Assembly: GCA_022824605.1 (NCBI GenBank)
Contig: JAJDZO010000387.1
Coordinates: 1 to 6,519, forward strand
DNA from: Acidimicrobiia bacterium
GTDB lineage: Bacteria > Actinomycetota > Acidimicrobiia > Acidimicrobiales > Aldehydirespiratoraceae
DNA: 6,519 bases
Direction of reading: 5' to 3'
Shown here piece after piece: positions 1-5,493 of this stretch (the stretch's first letter is position 1; every line of letters begins with the position of its first letter). The position numbers and the translations under genes are program-made. Under the pieces are notes generated by a model. It was not told where the DNA came from. It saw only the letters and a program-made list of their open reading frames with translations, and did no database searches.

Positions 1-81
1 GACCTGCTCGCCGCGCAACGCCGCGAACGCGCCCGAGTCCGCTCCCAGCGAGGACGCCGATGGGGCATCCCAGCCGCACAA
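1..81 (-). CDS. Possible 5' end of a leftward gene, cut by the window edge
   Basis: Read on the minus strand from a TTG at 81-79, the sequence is open to the window edge and gives 27 residues (CGWDAPSASSLGADSGAFAA and on). Its third codon positions are about 89% G/C, against about 67% at positions one and two, which is the pattern of the real genes here. No ATG or GTG lies in this frame back to 147, so the start would have to be TTG, and I see no ribosome binding site. The same columns also give a high-G/C third position to a + strand frame that ends at 229 inside the cupin gene, so the signal is ambiguous. No family is recognisable. If real, it would be divergent from the cupin gene. Low confidence. 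Confidence 0.18.
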   Translation of the reverse strand, partial: MCGWDAPSASSLGADSGAFAALRGEQV

Positions 82-115
82 GCAGCATGAAACCCAACCA
101 CACCCACCACGCGCG

Positions 116-125
116 CAAACGTTTG
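116..125. promoter_or_regulatory. Perfect 10-bp palindrome upstream of the cupin gene
   Basis: CAAACGTTTG is its own reverse complement. It sits 22 bases before the ATG at 148 and is one of the few A/T-containing stretches in the upstream region. Position and symmetry suit an operator for a dimeric regulator, or overlap with a promoter. No clear -10/-35 pair or Shine-Dalgarno sequence is visible before 148, so the function is inference. Confidence 0.3.
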
Positions 126-147
126 TGGACAGAGCACTAGCGACCCG

Positions 148-639
148 ATGTCTGACGGGACCCTCTACGACATCACCTTCGCCGAGTCGCGAGACGAGCG
201 CGACCGCCGAGCCAAGGCCAAGAACCTGATCGGGCGCCAGGACTGCGAACCCGAACTGAACCGCATGGGGACCATGCGCTGGTACCTGCATCCCCACCTG
301 GAGTCGCCCAGCACCCGGGCCCTGTACTTCCATGAACTGGAGATCGCTCAGGGCTCCAACAGCGGCAAGCTCTACTGCCAGGGCGGGATCATCCACTACG
401 TGATGGCCGGCAGCGGTCATACCGTGCTCGACGGCCGAGCCCACGAATGGGAGGAGGGCGACGTGATCGCCGTCCCCATCAGGGAGTCCGGGGTGACCTA
501 CCAGCACTTCAACACGGGTGTCGGACCGACCCGGCTGCTGGTGTGCTGGGCCAACCTCGACTCGGCCATCAGCCCCGAGGGAGGCGTGGCCATGGAGGTG
601 CTCGAGCCGTGCCCGGAGTGGCAGGCCGAACACGGCTGA
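148..639 (+). CDS. Single-domain cupin protein with atypical metal motif
   Basis: The product is a 163-residue small soluble protein of the cupin (double-stranded beta-barrel) superfamily; no signal peptide or membrane segment is visible. A charged N-terminal stretch (about 1-40) precedes the barrel. Cupin motif 1 is at about residues 70-96, ending in the turn VMAGSGHTVLDG. Motif 2 is at about 101-125, with WEEGDVIAVP followed by QHFN at 119-122. The layout resembles cupins encoded near ring-cleavage or amidohydrolase genes. In many of those, motif 1 begins with His-x-His before a Gln-Gly-Gly; here the corresponding residues are Leu75-Tyr76-Cys77, then Q78-G79-G80. H83, H120 and possibly C77 or Y76 remain as potential ligands, so metal binding is uncertain. 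Substrate and reaction cannot be named. ATG 148 is chosen because the charged N-terminus reads as coding; M40 and M43 are weaker alternatives. No good ribosome binding site is seen, so a leaderless transcript is possible. It is followed by the ATPase gene after 90 bases. Confidence 0.85.
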   Translation: MSDGTLYDITFAESRDERDRRAKAKNLIGRQDCEPELNRMGTMRWYLHPHLESPSTRALYFHELEIAQGSNSGKLYCQGGIIHYVMAGSGHTVLDGRAHEWEEGDVIAVPIRESGVTYQHFNTGVGPTRLLVCWANLDSAISPEGGVAMEVLEPCPEWQAEHG

Positions 640-692
640 GGAGTTCGTGCTCCCCATGGCGACCGCCGAGGCCGACCTCTGGCCAGTGAAGG

Positions 693-721
693 CGTGGCTT
701 CGCACGCGAACTGAAGCCGCG
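693..721 (+). promoter_or_regulatory. Possible hairpin just before the ATPase start
   Basis: Bases 693-701 (CGTGGCTTC) can pair with 713-721 (GAAGCCGCG): nine pairs including one G-U, with an 11-base loop. It ends eight bases before the ATG at 730, where a ribosome binding site would be expected and none is evident. It could affect translation initiation or be chance in G/C-rich DNA. No T-run follows, so it does not look like an intrinsic terminator. The rest of 640-729 shows nothing recognisable. Confidence 0.25.
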
Positions 722-729
722 GCCTCACG

Positions 730-2856
730 ATGGTGATCAACAACACCGACGCCTTGCCCCTGAAGGCGTCGCGGCCCGCGGCGGGCTCGAAGGTCGGTCC
801 GTCGGAGGTCAGCGTGTCGGTCGCCCACCTGCAGGCGATCGGCCTCGCCGAGGGCGACGCTGTGGCCCTGCACAACGGTGACCACACGGCCTGGGCGGTA
901 GTCCGCAGCCACGACCACGACGAGACGCTGGTGCGTCTGGGCCGGATGCTGTGGCCCCAGTTGGCGGTGCGACCAGGCGAGCCTGTGACGGTGGAGGCGG
1001 TGGGTGAGCGGCCCACCGCCGACAGCGCCCGGATCACCCCTCCCTACAACCTGACGTTCAACCTGCACCAGCGGCTGCTGGAGCGCCTACGCGACGACGG
1101 CACCCCCCTGTATGCGGGCAACCGGGTGCTGGCCGAGATCTATCCGGGCGGCGCGGGGATGCTGGTGCGCATCGATCTGGCGTCGCCGTCGCCGTCGAAG
1201 ATGGGCGACAGCACCGAGGTCGAACTGCACCGGGCCGACGTCAGCGTGTCGGAGCGACTCATCACGCTGGCCGATGTCGGCGGGTGCGACCAGATCGTCA
1301 GACGGCTGCGGGAGCTGGTGGAGTTGCCGCTGCTGCGTCCCGCGTTCTACCGCCGCTTGGGGGTCCGCCCGCCCAAGGGGGTGCTGTTGCACGGGCCGCC
1401 CGGCACGGGCAAGACGCTCATCTGCAAGGCACTGGCCAACGAGTTGGGCGTGACCGCCTACCGCATGTCGGCCACCGAGCTGGTGGGCAGCGTGCAGGGC
1501 GAGACCGAGGCCAACCTGCGGCTGCTCTTCTCGCGGGCGCTGGCGCATGCTCCGTCGCTGGTGATGATCGACGAGTTCGACGTGATCGCCACCAACCGGG
1601 AGCGTCTGGCATCGCAGAGCGATGTGCGGGCGGCCAGCCAGCTGCTGACGCTGATGGACGGGCTCGAGGAGGTGGACGGCCTGATCCTGATGGCCACCAC
1701 CAACCGCATCCAGGCCATCGATCCGGCCTTCCGGCGGCCGGGACGCTTCGAGGAGGAGATCTTCGTGGGACCGCCCCACCAGGAGGCCCGCGCCGAGATC
1801 CTCTCCATCCACACTCGCGAGATGCCACTCACCGCCGAGGCGCAGGACGCCATCGCCACGGTGGCGGGCGAGACGGGCGGATTCACCGGGGCCGACCTGA
1901 TGCACCTGGCCCGCTCGGCCGGGCTCGAAGCCGCCGACCGGCTGGCTTCGGGCCGCGACGGCTTCGAGCTGGCCGACTCGCTGGAAGGGAGCGATCTGGC
2001 CGTGGAGCCGGGCGACTTCGAGGCGGCGCTGCGGACGGTTCGACCGAGCGTGTTACGCGACGTGGTGACCCGCACCGAGCGGATCGGCTGGGACCAGATC
2101 GTGGGGCTCGGCGAACTGAAGGCACGCCTGCGGGAACTGGGACGCCGGGCAACGCAGACCGACTCGGCCCGGTCGGAGGCCGCAGGCGGCGACACGGCCA
2201 CGGCCGCCGCGGGTGCTACCGGCGTCGAGCAGGGGGTGCTGCTGCACGGTCCGGCCGGGTCGGGAAAGAGTGCGCTGGTGCATGCGCTGGCCGCCGAGCT
2301 GGGCGTGAACTTCGTGGCGATCGAGGGGAGCAAGGTCTACAACCAGTGGCTCGGCGAGTCCGAGGAGGCGGTGCGGGCGCTGTTCCGGCGAGCAGCCGAG
2401 GCACGTCCGTCGCTGGTGCTGCTCGATCACATCGATGCGCTCGCGCCGGTGCGCGCCGGCGACACCGGCGAGCGCACCGACGAACGGGTGGTGTCGGCGC
2501 TGCTGGCTTCGCTCGACGACGTGCTGGCCGGCGGGCAGGTGTTCGTGGTGGGCGCGTCGAACCGGCCCGAACTGATCGACGAGGCTGTGCTGCGATCAGG
2601 ACGGCTCGGGATGCACTTGGAGGTCCCGAACCCCGACACTGCCCGGCGCGCTGCGCTGATCGCCGCGCTGGCCGACACTCACGGGCTGGAACTGGACGCC
2701 GATCTGGTCGCGGAGTTGGCTGAGGGCACCGCGGGCTGGAGCGCAGCCGACATCATGATGCTGGTGTCAGAGGCGGCCAGCCGAGCGGCGCTAGAAGACC
2801 GGGCTATGAGCTTCGACGACCTGGTGGAGGCCCTGCCCGCCATCACCAGGCTCTAG
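730..2856 (+). CDS. CDC48/VCP-like tandem AAA+ ATPase with divergent second ring
   Basis: This 708-residue protein has the N-D1-D2 architecture of CDC48/p97: ATP-driven hexameric unfoldases that thread or remodel proteins in the cytoplasm. Residues about 25-95 resemble the CDC48 double-psi N domain and about 100-165 its second N subdomain. D1 spans about 175-440: Walker A GPPGTGKT at 222-229, Walker B VMIDEFD at 278-284 (D281, E282), sensor-1 N325, and arginine fingers R336 and R339. D2 spans about 450-700: Walker A GPAGSGKS at 507-514, sensor-1 N611, and arginines R622 and R625. Its Walker B reads LVLLDHID, so the catalytic glutamate is His567. The D2 pore loop keeps an aromatic residue (QWLG, W540), while D1 has SVQG. 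An Ala/Thr/Gly-rich stretch at about 473-500 replaces the segment that usually precedes D2 Walker A. D1 thus looks active, and D2 looks able to bind but poor at hydrolysing ATP (inference). Mycobacteria encode a similar double-AAA protein (Rv0435c type). The substrate is unknown. ATG 730 and the adjoining GTG 733 are both possible starts. Confidence 0.93.
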   Translation: MVINNTDALPLKASRPAAGSKVGPSEVSVSVAHLQAIGLAEGDAVALHNGDHTAWAVVRSHDHDETLVRLGRMLWPQLAVRPGEPVTVEAVGERPTADSARITPPYNLTFNLHQRLLERLRDDGTPLYAGNRVLAEIYPGGAGMLVRIDLASPSPSKMGDSTEVELHRADVSVSERLITLADVGGCDQIVRRLRELVELPLLRPAFYRRLGVRPPKGVLLHGPPGTGKTLICKALANELGVTAYRMSATELVGSVQGETEANLRLLFSRALAHAPSLVMIDEFDVIATNRERLASQSDVRAASQLLTLMDGLEEVDGLILMATTNRIQAIDPAFRRPGRFEEEIFVGPPHQEARAEILSIHTREMPLTAEAQDAIATVAGETGGFTGADLMHLARSAGLEAADRLASGRDGFELADSLEGSDLAVEPGDFEAALRTVRPSVLRDVVTRTERIGWDQIVGLGELKARLRELGRRATQTDSARSEAAGGDTATAAAGATGVEQGVLLHGPAGSGKSALVHALAAELGVNFVAIEGSKVYNQWLGESEEAVRALFRRAAEARPSLVLLDHIDALAPVRAGDTGERTDERVVSALLASLDDVLAGGQVFVVGASNRPELIDEAVLRSGRLGMHLEVPNPDTARRAALIAALADTHGLELDADLVAELAEGTAGWSAADIMMLVSEAASRAALEDRAMSFDDLVEALPAITRL

Positions 2857-2874
2857 CTGCTACCCCACGAAATT

Positions 2875-2893
2875 GAGGCAGAAAGTGTGCCTC
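2875..2893 (+). other. Short hairpin after the ATPase stop
   Basis: GAGGCA (2875-2880) pairs perfectly with TGCCTC (2888-2893) across a seven-base loop, 18 bases after the ATPase stop codon. It could protect or end the transcript, but the stem is short and no T-run follows. The stem is not preserved in the second 72-bp copy. Confidence 0.22.
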
Positions 2894-3000
2894 CAGAGCC
2901 CGAATCGTCGCCAATATCGGATCGGGAAGCGGTGCAGAACGACATCGAGACGAAGAGTGGGCCTCCAGTGCCGAGAACGTGGCCAATTTCGGATCGGGAC

Positions 3001-3006
3001 GGGGAG
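3001..3006 (+). promoter_or_regulatory. Ribosome binding site of the GGT-like gene
   Basis: GGGGAG lies nine bases before the ATG at 3016. It is the clearest Shine-Dalgarno-like sequence near this start, and it lies inside the second 72-bp copy; the matching place in copy 1 reads GCGGTG. An in-frame TGA at 3013-3015 directly precedes the ATG. Confidence 0.5.
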
Positions 3007-3015
3007 CGGGACTGA

Positions 3016-4500
3016 ATGAAGATCGATGCGTCGGTGACCGGGTCGGCGGGAGTGGCCAGCGGGCACCCGCTGGCCACCGAAGCCGGGACCGAAGCGTTGC
3101 TCGCCGACGGCTCGGCGGTCGACGCGGCGCTGGCCGCGGCGTTCACCCAATGGGTGGTGAACGCCCCCCAATCGGGCCCCGGCGGGGAGATGGTGGCGCG
3201 GGTCGCCAGCGCGGGCAGCGGCGACGGAGGGGACGGCGGGGTCCAGGTTTACGGCGGGTGGTCGCGCGTTCCTCTGGCCACCGACAGCGACAACCGCGCC
3301 GATCGTGAGGGCTGGCCCCCCTCTAGCGGTCCCCGCAACGCGGTGGTGCCCGGCTCGCTGCGGGGCGCGGAGGCAGCCTGGGAGGCCCACGGCAGGCTCG
3401 ACTGGGCGGACCTGTTCTCCGGTGCCTTGACAGCCGCGGCGGGACACACCGTGACCGCACGCATGGCCGACGTTTACGAGAAGGTCGAAAGCCGGGGCCA
3501 CACCGAGGCCCTGCAGCGGATGCTGGGCCGCGACCGCGCCCCGCGGATCGGCGCCACCATCCGTATGCCGCGGTTGGCCGCCACCCTGGAGTTGATCGCA
3601 CAGCAAGGACCCGACGCCTTCTACCGGGGCCCGCTGGCGGATCGGCTGGTGGCCGCGGCCGAAGCAGAGGGCGCCGCGTTGCGCCACGATGATCTGGCCG
3701 CCGTGGAGGCCGCCGTCGAACCAGCCCTGCGATTCGAGCTCGACGACATCATGGGGTGGCTGACGCCTGCACCCAGCCAGGCGCCCATCACGGCCGAGTT
3801 GCTGGCGGCCGTGGCCCCCGACACCGACCCGGCCTCACGAGAATTCGCCGAGGCGGTGGCCCCGCTGACGGAGCAGCAGCTCACACAGTTCTGCGTCCGC
3901 GGCCCGGCCCGGCCGGCCGGAACGGCAGTCACCACGGCGCTGGACCGCCACGGCCTGTCGGCGACGGTGGTTCACAGCCTGGCCGGAGTGCAGTTCGGCA
4001 CGGGCTGGGTGGCAGGCGACACCGGCGTGGCCTTCAGCAACCGGGTGGGCACCGCGCTGTCGGATAGGCCCGACCTGCCGGGATGCAACCCGCTCCCCGG
4101 CGCAGTGCTGCCCCACACGCTCAGCGCGGCCCATGTGCGGCGACACGACGACAGCGGTTGGATGACGATCGCCACCCCAGGCGGCGACCGGCAGGTGCAG
4201 TGGCTGGCCCAAGCCATCCAACGATTTCGCCGCGGCGCCGATCCTGACGAGATCGTCGCGGGGGCACGCTGGTTCGTGTGCCCCAGCGGCGACCGTTTCG
4301 GCGTGCCCGCAGGCATCGGCCAACCCTGGTACGCGTTCGCTGAACCCGGCATCGCCTGGCACGACACGGCGGCGATGGCGGGCTACGAGGTGCGCCCCAC
4401 AGCCAACGTGGGCGGCGGCCTGCAAGCAGCAATCAGCACCAACCAAGACACCTCGCTAGCCAGCGACCCCCGCTCAGGCGGCACCGCCCGAGCCATATGA
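3016..4500 (+). CDS. Gamma-glutamyltranspeptidase-family protein (Ntn hydrolase), divergent
   Basis: The 494-residue product matches the overall plan of gamma-glutamyltranspeptidases, which self-cleave to expose an N-terminal threonine and act on amide or peptide bonds. The N-terminus (GVASGHPLATEAG at 12-24, then DGSAVDAALAAAF and PGG at 55-57) is the typical family opening. R97 in DREGWPP fits the substrate-carboxylate arginine. The candidate cleavage site is G302/T303 in AGTAVTTALD, giving a 192-residue small subunit, close to the usual length. TPGGD at 387-391 and SDPRSGG near the C-terminus are family signatures. Several residues of the E. coli glutamyl pocket are missing when aligned by eye: TTH at the nucleophile is T303-A-V, the N411 position is A323, the D433 position is T346, and the Ser-Ser pair (462/463) falls in LPHTL. 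Unlike E. coli GGT there is no signal peptide. It is therefore probably a cytoplasmic hydrolase or acylase-like homologue acting on something other than glutathione, or an inactive relative. Start supported by GGGGAG at 3001-3006. Confidence 0.85.
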   Translation: MKIDASVTGSAGVASGHPLATEAGTEALLADGSAVDAALAAAFTQWVVNAPQSGPGGEMVARVASAGSGDGGDGGVQVYGGWSRVPLATDSDNRADREGWPPSSGPRNAVVPGSLRGAEAAWEAHGRLDWADLFSGALTAAAGHTVTARMADVYEKVESRGHTEALQRMLGRDRAPRIGATIRMPRLAATLELIAQQGPDAFYRGPLADRLVAAAEAEGAALRHDDLAAVEAAVEPALRFELDDIMGWLTPAPSQAPITAELLAAVAPDTDPASREFAEAVAPLTEQQLTQFCVRGPARPAGTAVTTALDRHGLSATVVHSLAGVQFGTGWVAGDTGVAFSNRVGTALSDRPDLPGCNPLPGAVLPHTLSAAHVRRHDDSGWMTIATPGGDRQVQWLAQAIQRFRRGADPDEIVAGARWFVCPSGDRFGVPAGIGQPWYAFAEPGIAWHDTAAMAGYEVRPTANVGGGLQAAISTNQDTSLASDPRSGGTARAI

Positions 4501-4542
4501 CGCATCTGCCCACACCACGGTGACACAGTCATTGGATGCGTC
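4499..4542 (+). other. Inverted repeat spanning the GGT-like stop codon
   Basis: GACGCATC (4499-4506) and GATGCGTC (4535-4542) are perfect 8-bp complements 28 bases apart. The loop could fold further: CACC/GGTG at 4513-4516 and 4519-4522 is perfect. The first arm includes the last two bases of the stop codon. It may shape the 3' end of the upstream transcript. No T-run follows, so it is not a standard intrinsic terminator. Confidence 0.35.
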
Positions 4543-4548
4543 GGCTTC

Positions 4549-4564
4549 GATCGCGAGCGCGATC
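4549..4564. promoter_or_regulatory. 16-bp near-perfect palindrome upstream of prmA
   Basis: GATCGCG AG CGCGATC forms a 7-bp inverted repeat around two bases, 26 bases before the methyltransferase ATG. As RNA it would form a six-pair stem with a GAGC loop; as DNA it could be a dimer-binding operator. Together with the 4499-4542 inverted repeat it takes up most of the 90-base gap. Whether it ends transcription or controls prmA is not decided by the sequence. Confidence 0.35.
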
Positions 4565-4590
4565 CGGCACGGAGCAGGGTCGGGCTTCAG

Positions 4591-5397
4591 ATGATTGCGG
4601 TTGCCGTTGGTGACGGTGAGGTGGAGGCGGTCTGTTCACGGTTGCGGGCTCTGGGTGTACACGGGATCGAGGTGGTGGCACCGGGGGGCGGACGGCGCGT
4701 GGTGCTGGGCGTGCCGGGAGAGGGTCGCGGCCCGGCCGAGGTGGCCGCTTCGCTGCGGGCCGAGGGGCTCATGGCTGTGACCCGGCCCGATGGCGGGGCT
4801 CAACTGGAAGCGTGGCTACGCGACACCCGGCCGGTGGTGTTCGGTGAACGGCTGAGTGTGTGCATGGCGTGGTGCGAGCACGACCGGGCTGGGCTGCCAG
4901 GCCTCGTCGAGCTGGGGCCGGGCGGGTTCGGCAACGGGCGCCATCCCACGACCCGGCAGATGATCGAACTGCTGGTCGAACGGGTCTCCGGCGGCGAGCG
5001 GGTGCTCGACATCGGCTGCGGCAGCGGCATCCTGGCGCTGTGCGCGTTGAAGTTGGGCGCGGCGTCCGTCAAGGCTCTCGACATCAACGTCGAGGCGGTG
5101 GCGGCGACTAGGCGAAACGCTGAACTCAACGCCATGTCCGGGCGCTTGCATGCGTCGCTCGGGCCGCTGGACGACATAGACACCACCTTCGACATCGTGG
5201 TGGCCAACATCGCCAGAGCCGGGATCGTTGAAGTGGCCGAGCAAGTGGTTGCTCGGGTTGCAAGGGGTGGCTGGCTGGCGGTCGGGGGGCTGTCGCCGTC
5301 GCAAGGCGAGCAGGTGGCCGGGTTCCTGCGTCCCCTGACCGAGGTCGAACGCCGACACAGCGACGAATGGGCGACGCTCGTGCTCGCCCGGAGATGA
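4591..5397 (+). CDS. prmA: Ribosomal protein L11 methyltransferase (PrmA-type)
   Basis: PrmA uses S-adenosylmethionine to trimethylate amino groups of ribosomal protein L11 in the cytoplasm. The 268-residue product, slightly shorter than E. coli PrmA (about 293), has a small N-terminal substrate-recognition domain (about 1-90) and a Rossmann methyltransferase domain. The PrmA-specific GNGRHPTT at 114-121 corresponds to the usual GTGxHPTT. SAM motif I is VLDIGCGSGILAL at 138-150, D164 is the acidic residue of motif II, and DIVVANIARAGI at 201-212 matches the VVANI motif typical of the family. ATG 4591 gives the expected PrmA N-terminus; a GGAG lies rather far upstream (4570-4573). The usual SAM motif and HPTT box are intact, so activity is expected. 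Related class I methyltransferases are possible, but the HPTT-GCGSG-ANI combination favours PrmA. Confidence 0.88.
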   Translation: MIAVAVGDGEVEAVCSRLRALGVHGIEVVAPGGGRRVVLGVPGEGRGPAEVAASLRAEGLMAVTRPDGGAQLEAWLRDTRPVVFGERLSVCMAWCEHDRAGLPGLVELGPGGFGNGRHPTTRQMIELLVERVSGGERVLDIGCGSGILALCALKLGAASVKALDINVEAVAATRRNAELNAMSGRLHASLGPLDDIDTTFDIVVANIARAGIVEVAEQVVARVARGGWLAVGGLSPSQGEQVAGFLRPLTEVERRHSDEWATLVLARR

Positions 5398-5453
5398 CCA
5401 CACACCCCATGAGAGGCCAGACTTGCGGGCCGTGGAGGCCGCCAGCGCTCGGT

Positions 5454-5462
5454 TGGTATACA
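5454..5462 (+). promoter_or_regulatory. Putative extended -10 promoter of the acyl-CoA dehydrogenase gene
   Basis: TGGTATACA matches the extended -10 form TGN-TATAnT at all but the last hexamer base, and is a rare A/T island in this G/C-rich stretch. Initiation about seven bases downstream would give a leader of roughly 25 bases to the ATG at 5494, enough to include the AGGA ribosome binding site. No good -35 box is present at 17-bp spacing, as is usual for extended -10 promoters. This suggests the gene can be transcribed independently of prmA. Confidence 0.4.
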
Positions 5463-5483
5463 ACATGGGCCAGATCCCCTACC

Positions 5484-5487
5484 AGGA
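5484..5487 (+). promoter_or_regulatory. Ribosome binding site of the acyl-CoA dehydrogenase gene
   Basis: AGGA lies six bases before ATG 5494. It decides between this ATG and the one at 5498, which is followed at once by a stop codon in its own frame. Confidence 0.5.
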
Positions 5488-5493
5488 CGAGCC

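Larger units (their letters stand above)
2869..3012 (+). repeat. Two 72-bp degenerate tandem copies between ATPase and GGT-like genes
   Basis: Copy 1 is 2869-2940 and copy 2 is 2941-3012. Aligned at an exact offset of 72 bases without gaps, I count 53 of 72 identical positions. The best-conserved blocks are CCTCCAG (2890-2896 and 2962-2968) and CCAATNTCGGATCGGGA (2911-2927 and 2983-2999). The pair fills nearly the whole intergenic region. It begins 12 bases after the ATPase stop and ends 3 bases before the next ATG, so the end of copy 2 supplies the ribosome binding site of the downstream gene. The copies are less G/C-rich at third positions than the flanking genes. In the ATPase frame they are open and would encode two related 24-residue units. 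Confidence 0.75.

Noticed and set aside
1..90. A + strand frame ending in TGA at 88-90, possibly the tail of an upstream gene
   Set aside because: Arg-rich, with only about 59% G/C at third positions, unlike the other genes here, and no recognisable motif.
1458..2333. A 291-codon minus-strand open frame opposite the ATPase
   Set aside because: Ser/Ala/Pro-rich composition typical of antisense reading of G/C-rich codons; no motif and a well-supported gene on the other strand.
1284..2723. A 479-codon + strand open frame inside the ATPase gene
   Set aside because: It is Arg/Gly/Ala-rich without any motif, and is the out-of-frame shadow of a gene with intact AAA+ motifs.
2860..3687. A 275-codon minus-strand open frame covering the 72-bp repeats and the GGT-like gene start
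   Set aside because: Most of it is antisense to family-conserved GGT sequence; the repetitive C-terminus only mirrors the DNA repeat.
148..5397. A single functional system linking the cupin, ATPase, transpeptidase-like protein and methyltransferase
   Set aside because: Co-direction alone supports it. The families have no known common pathway, the gaps are 90-160 bases, and there are no mobile or defence hallmarks.
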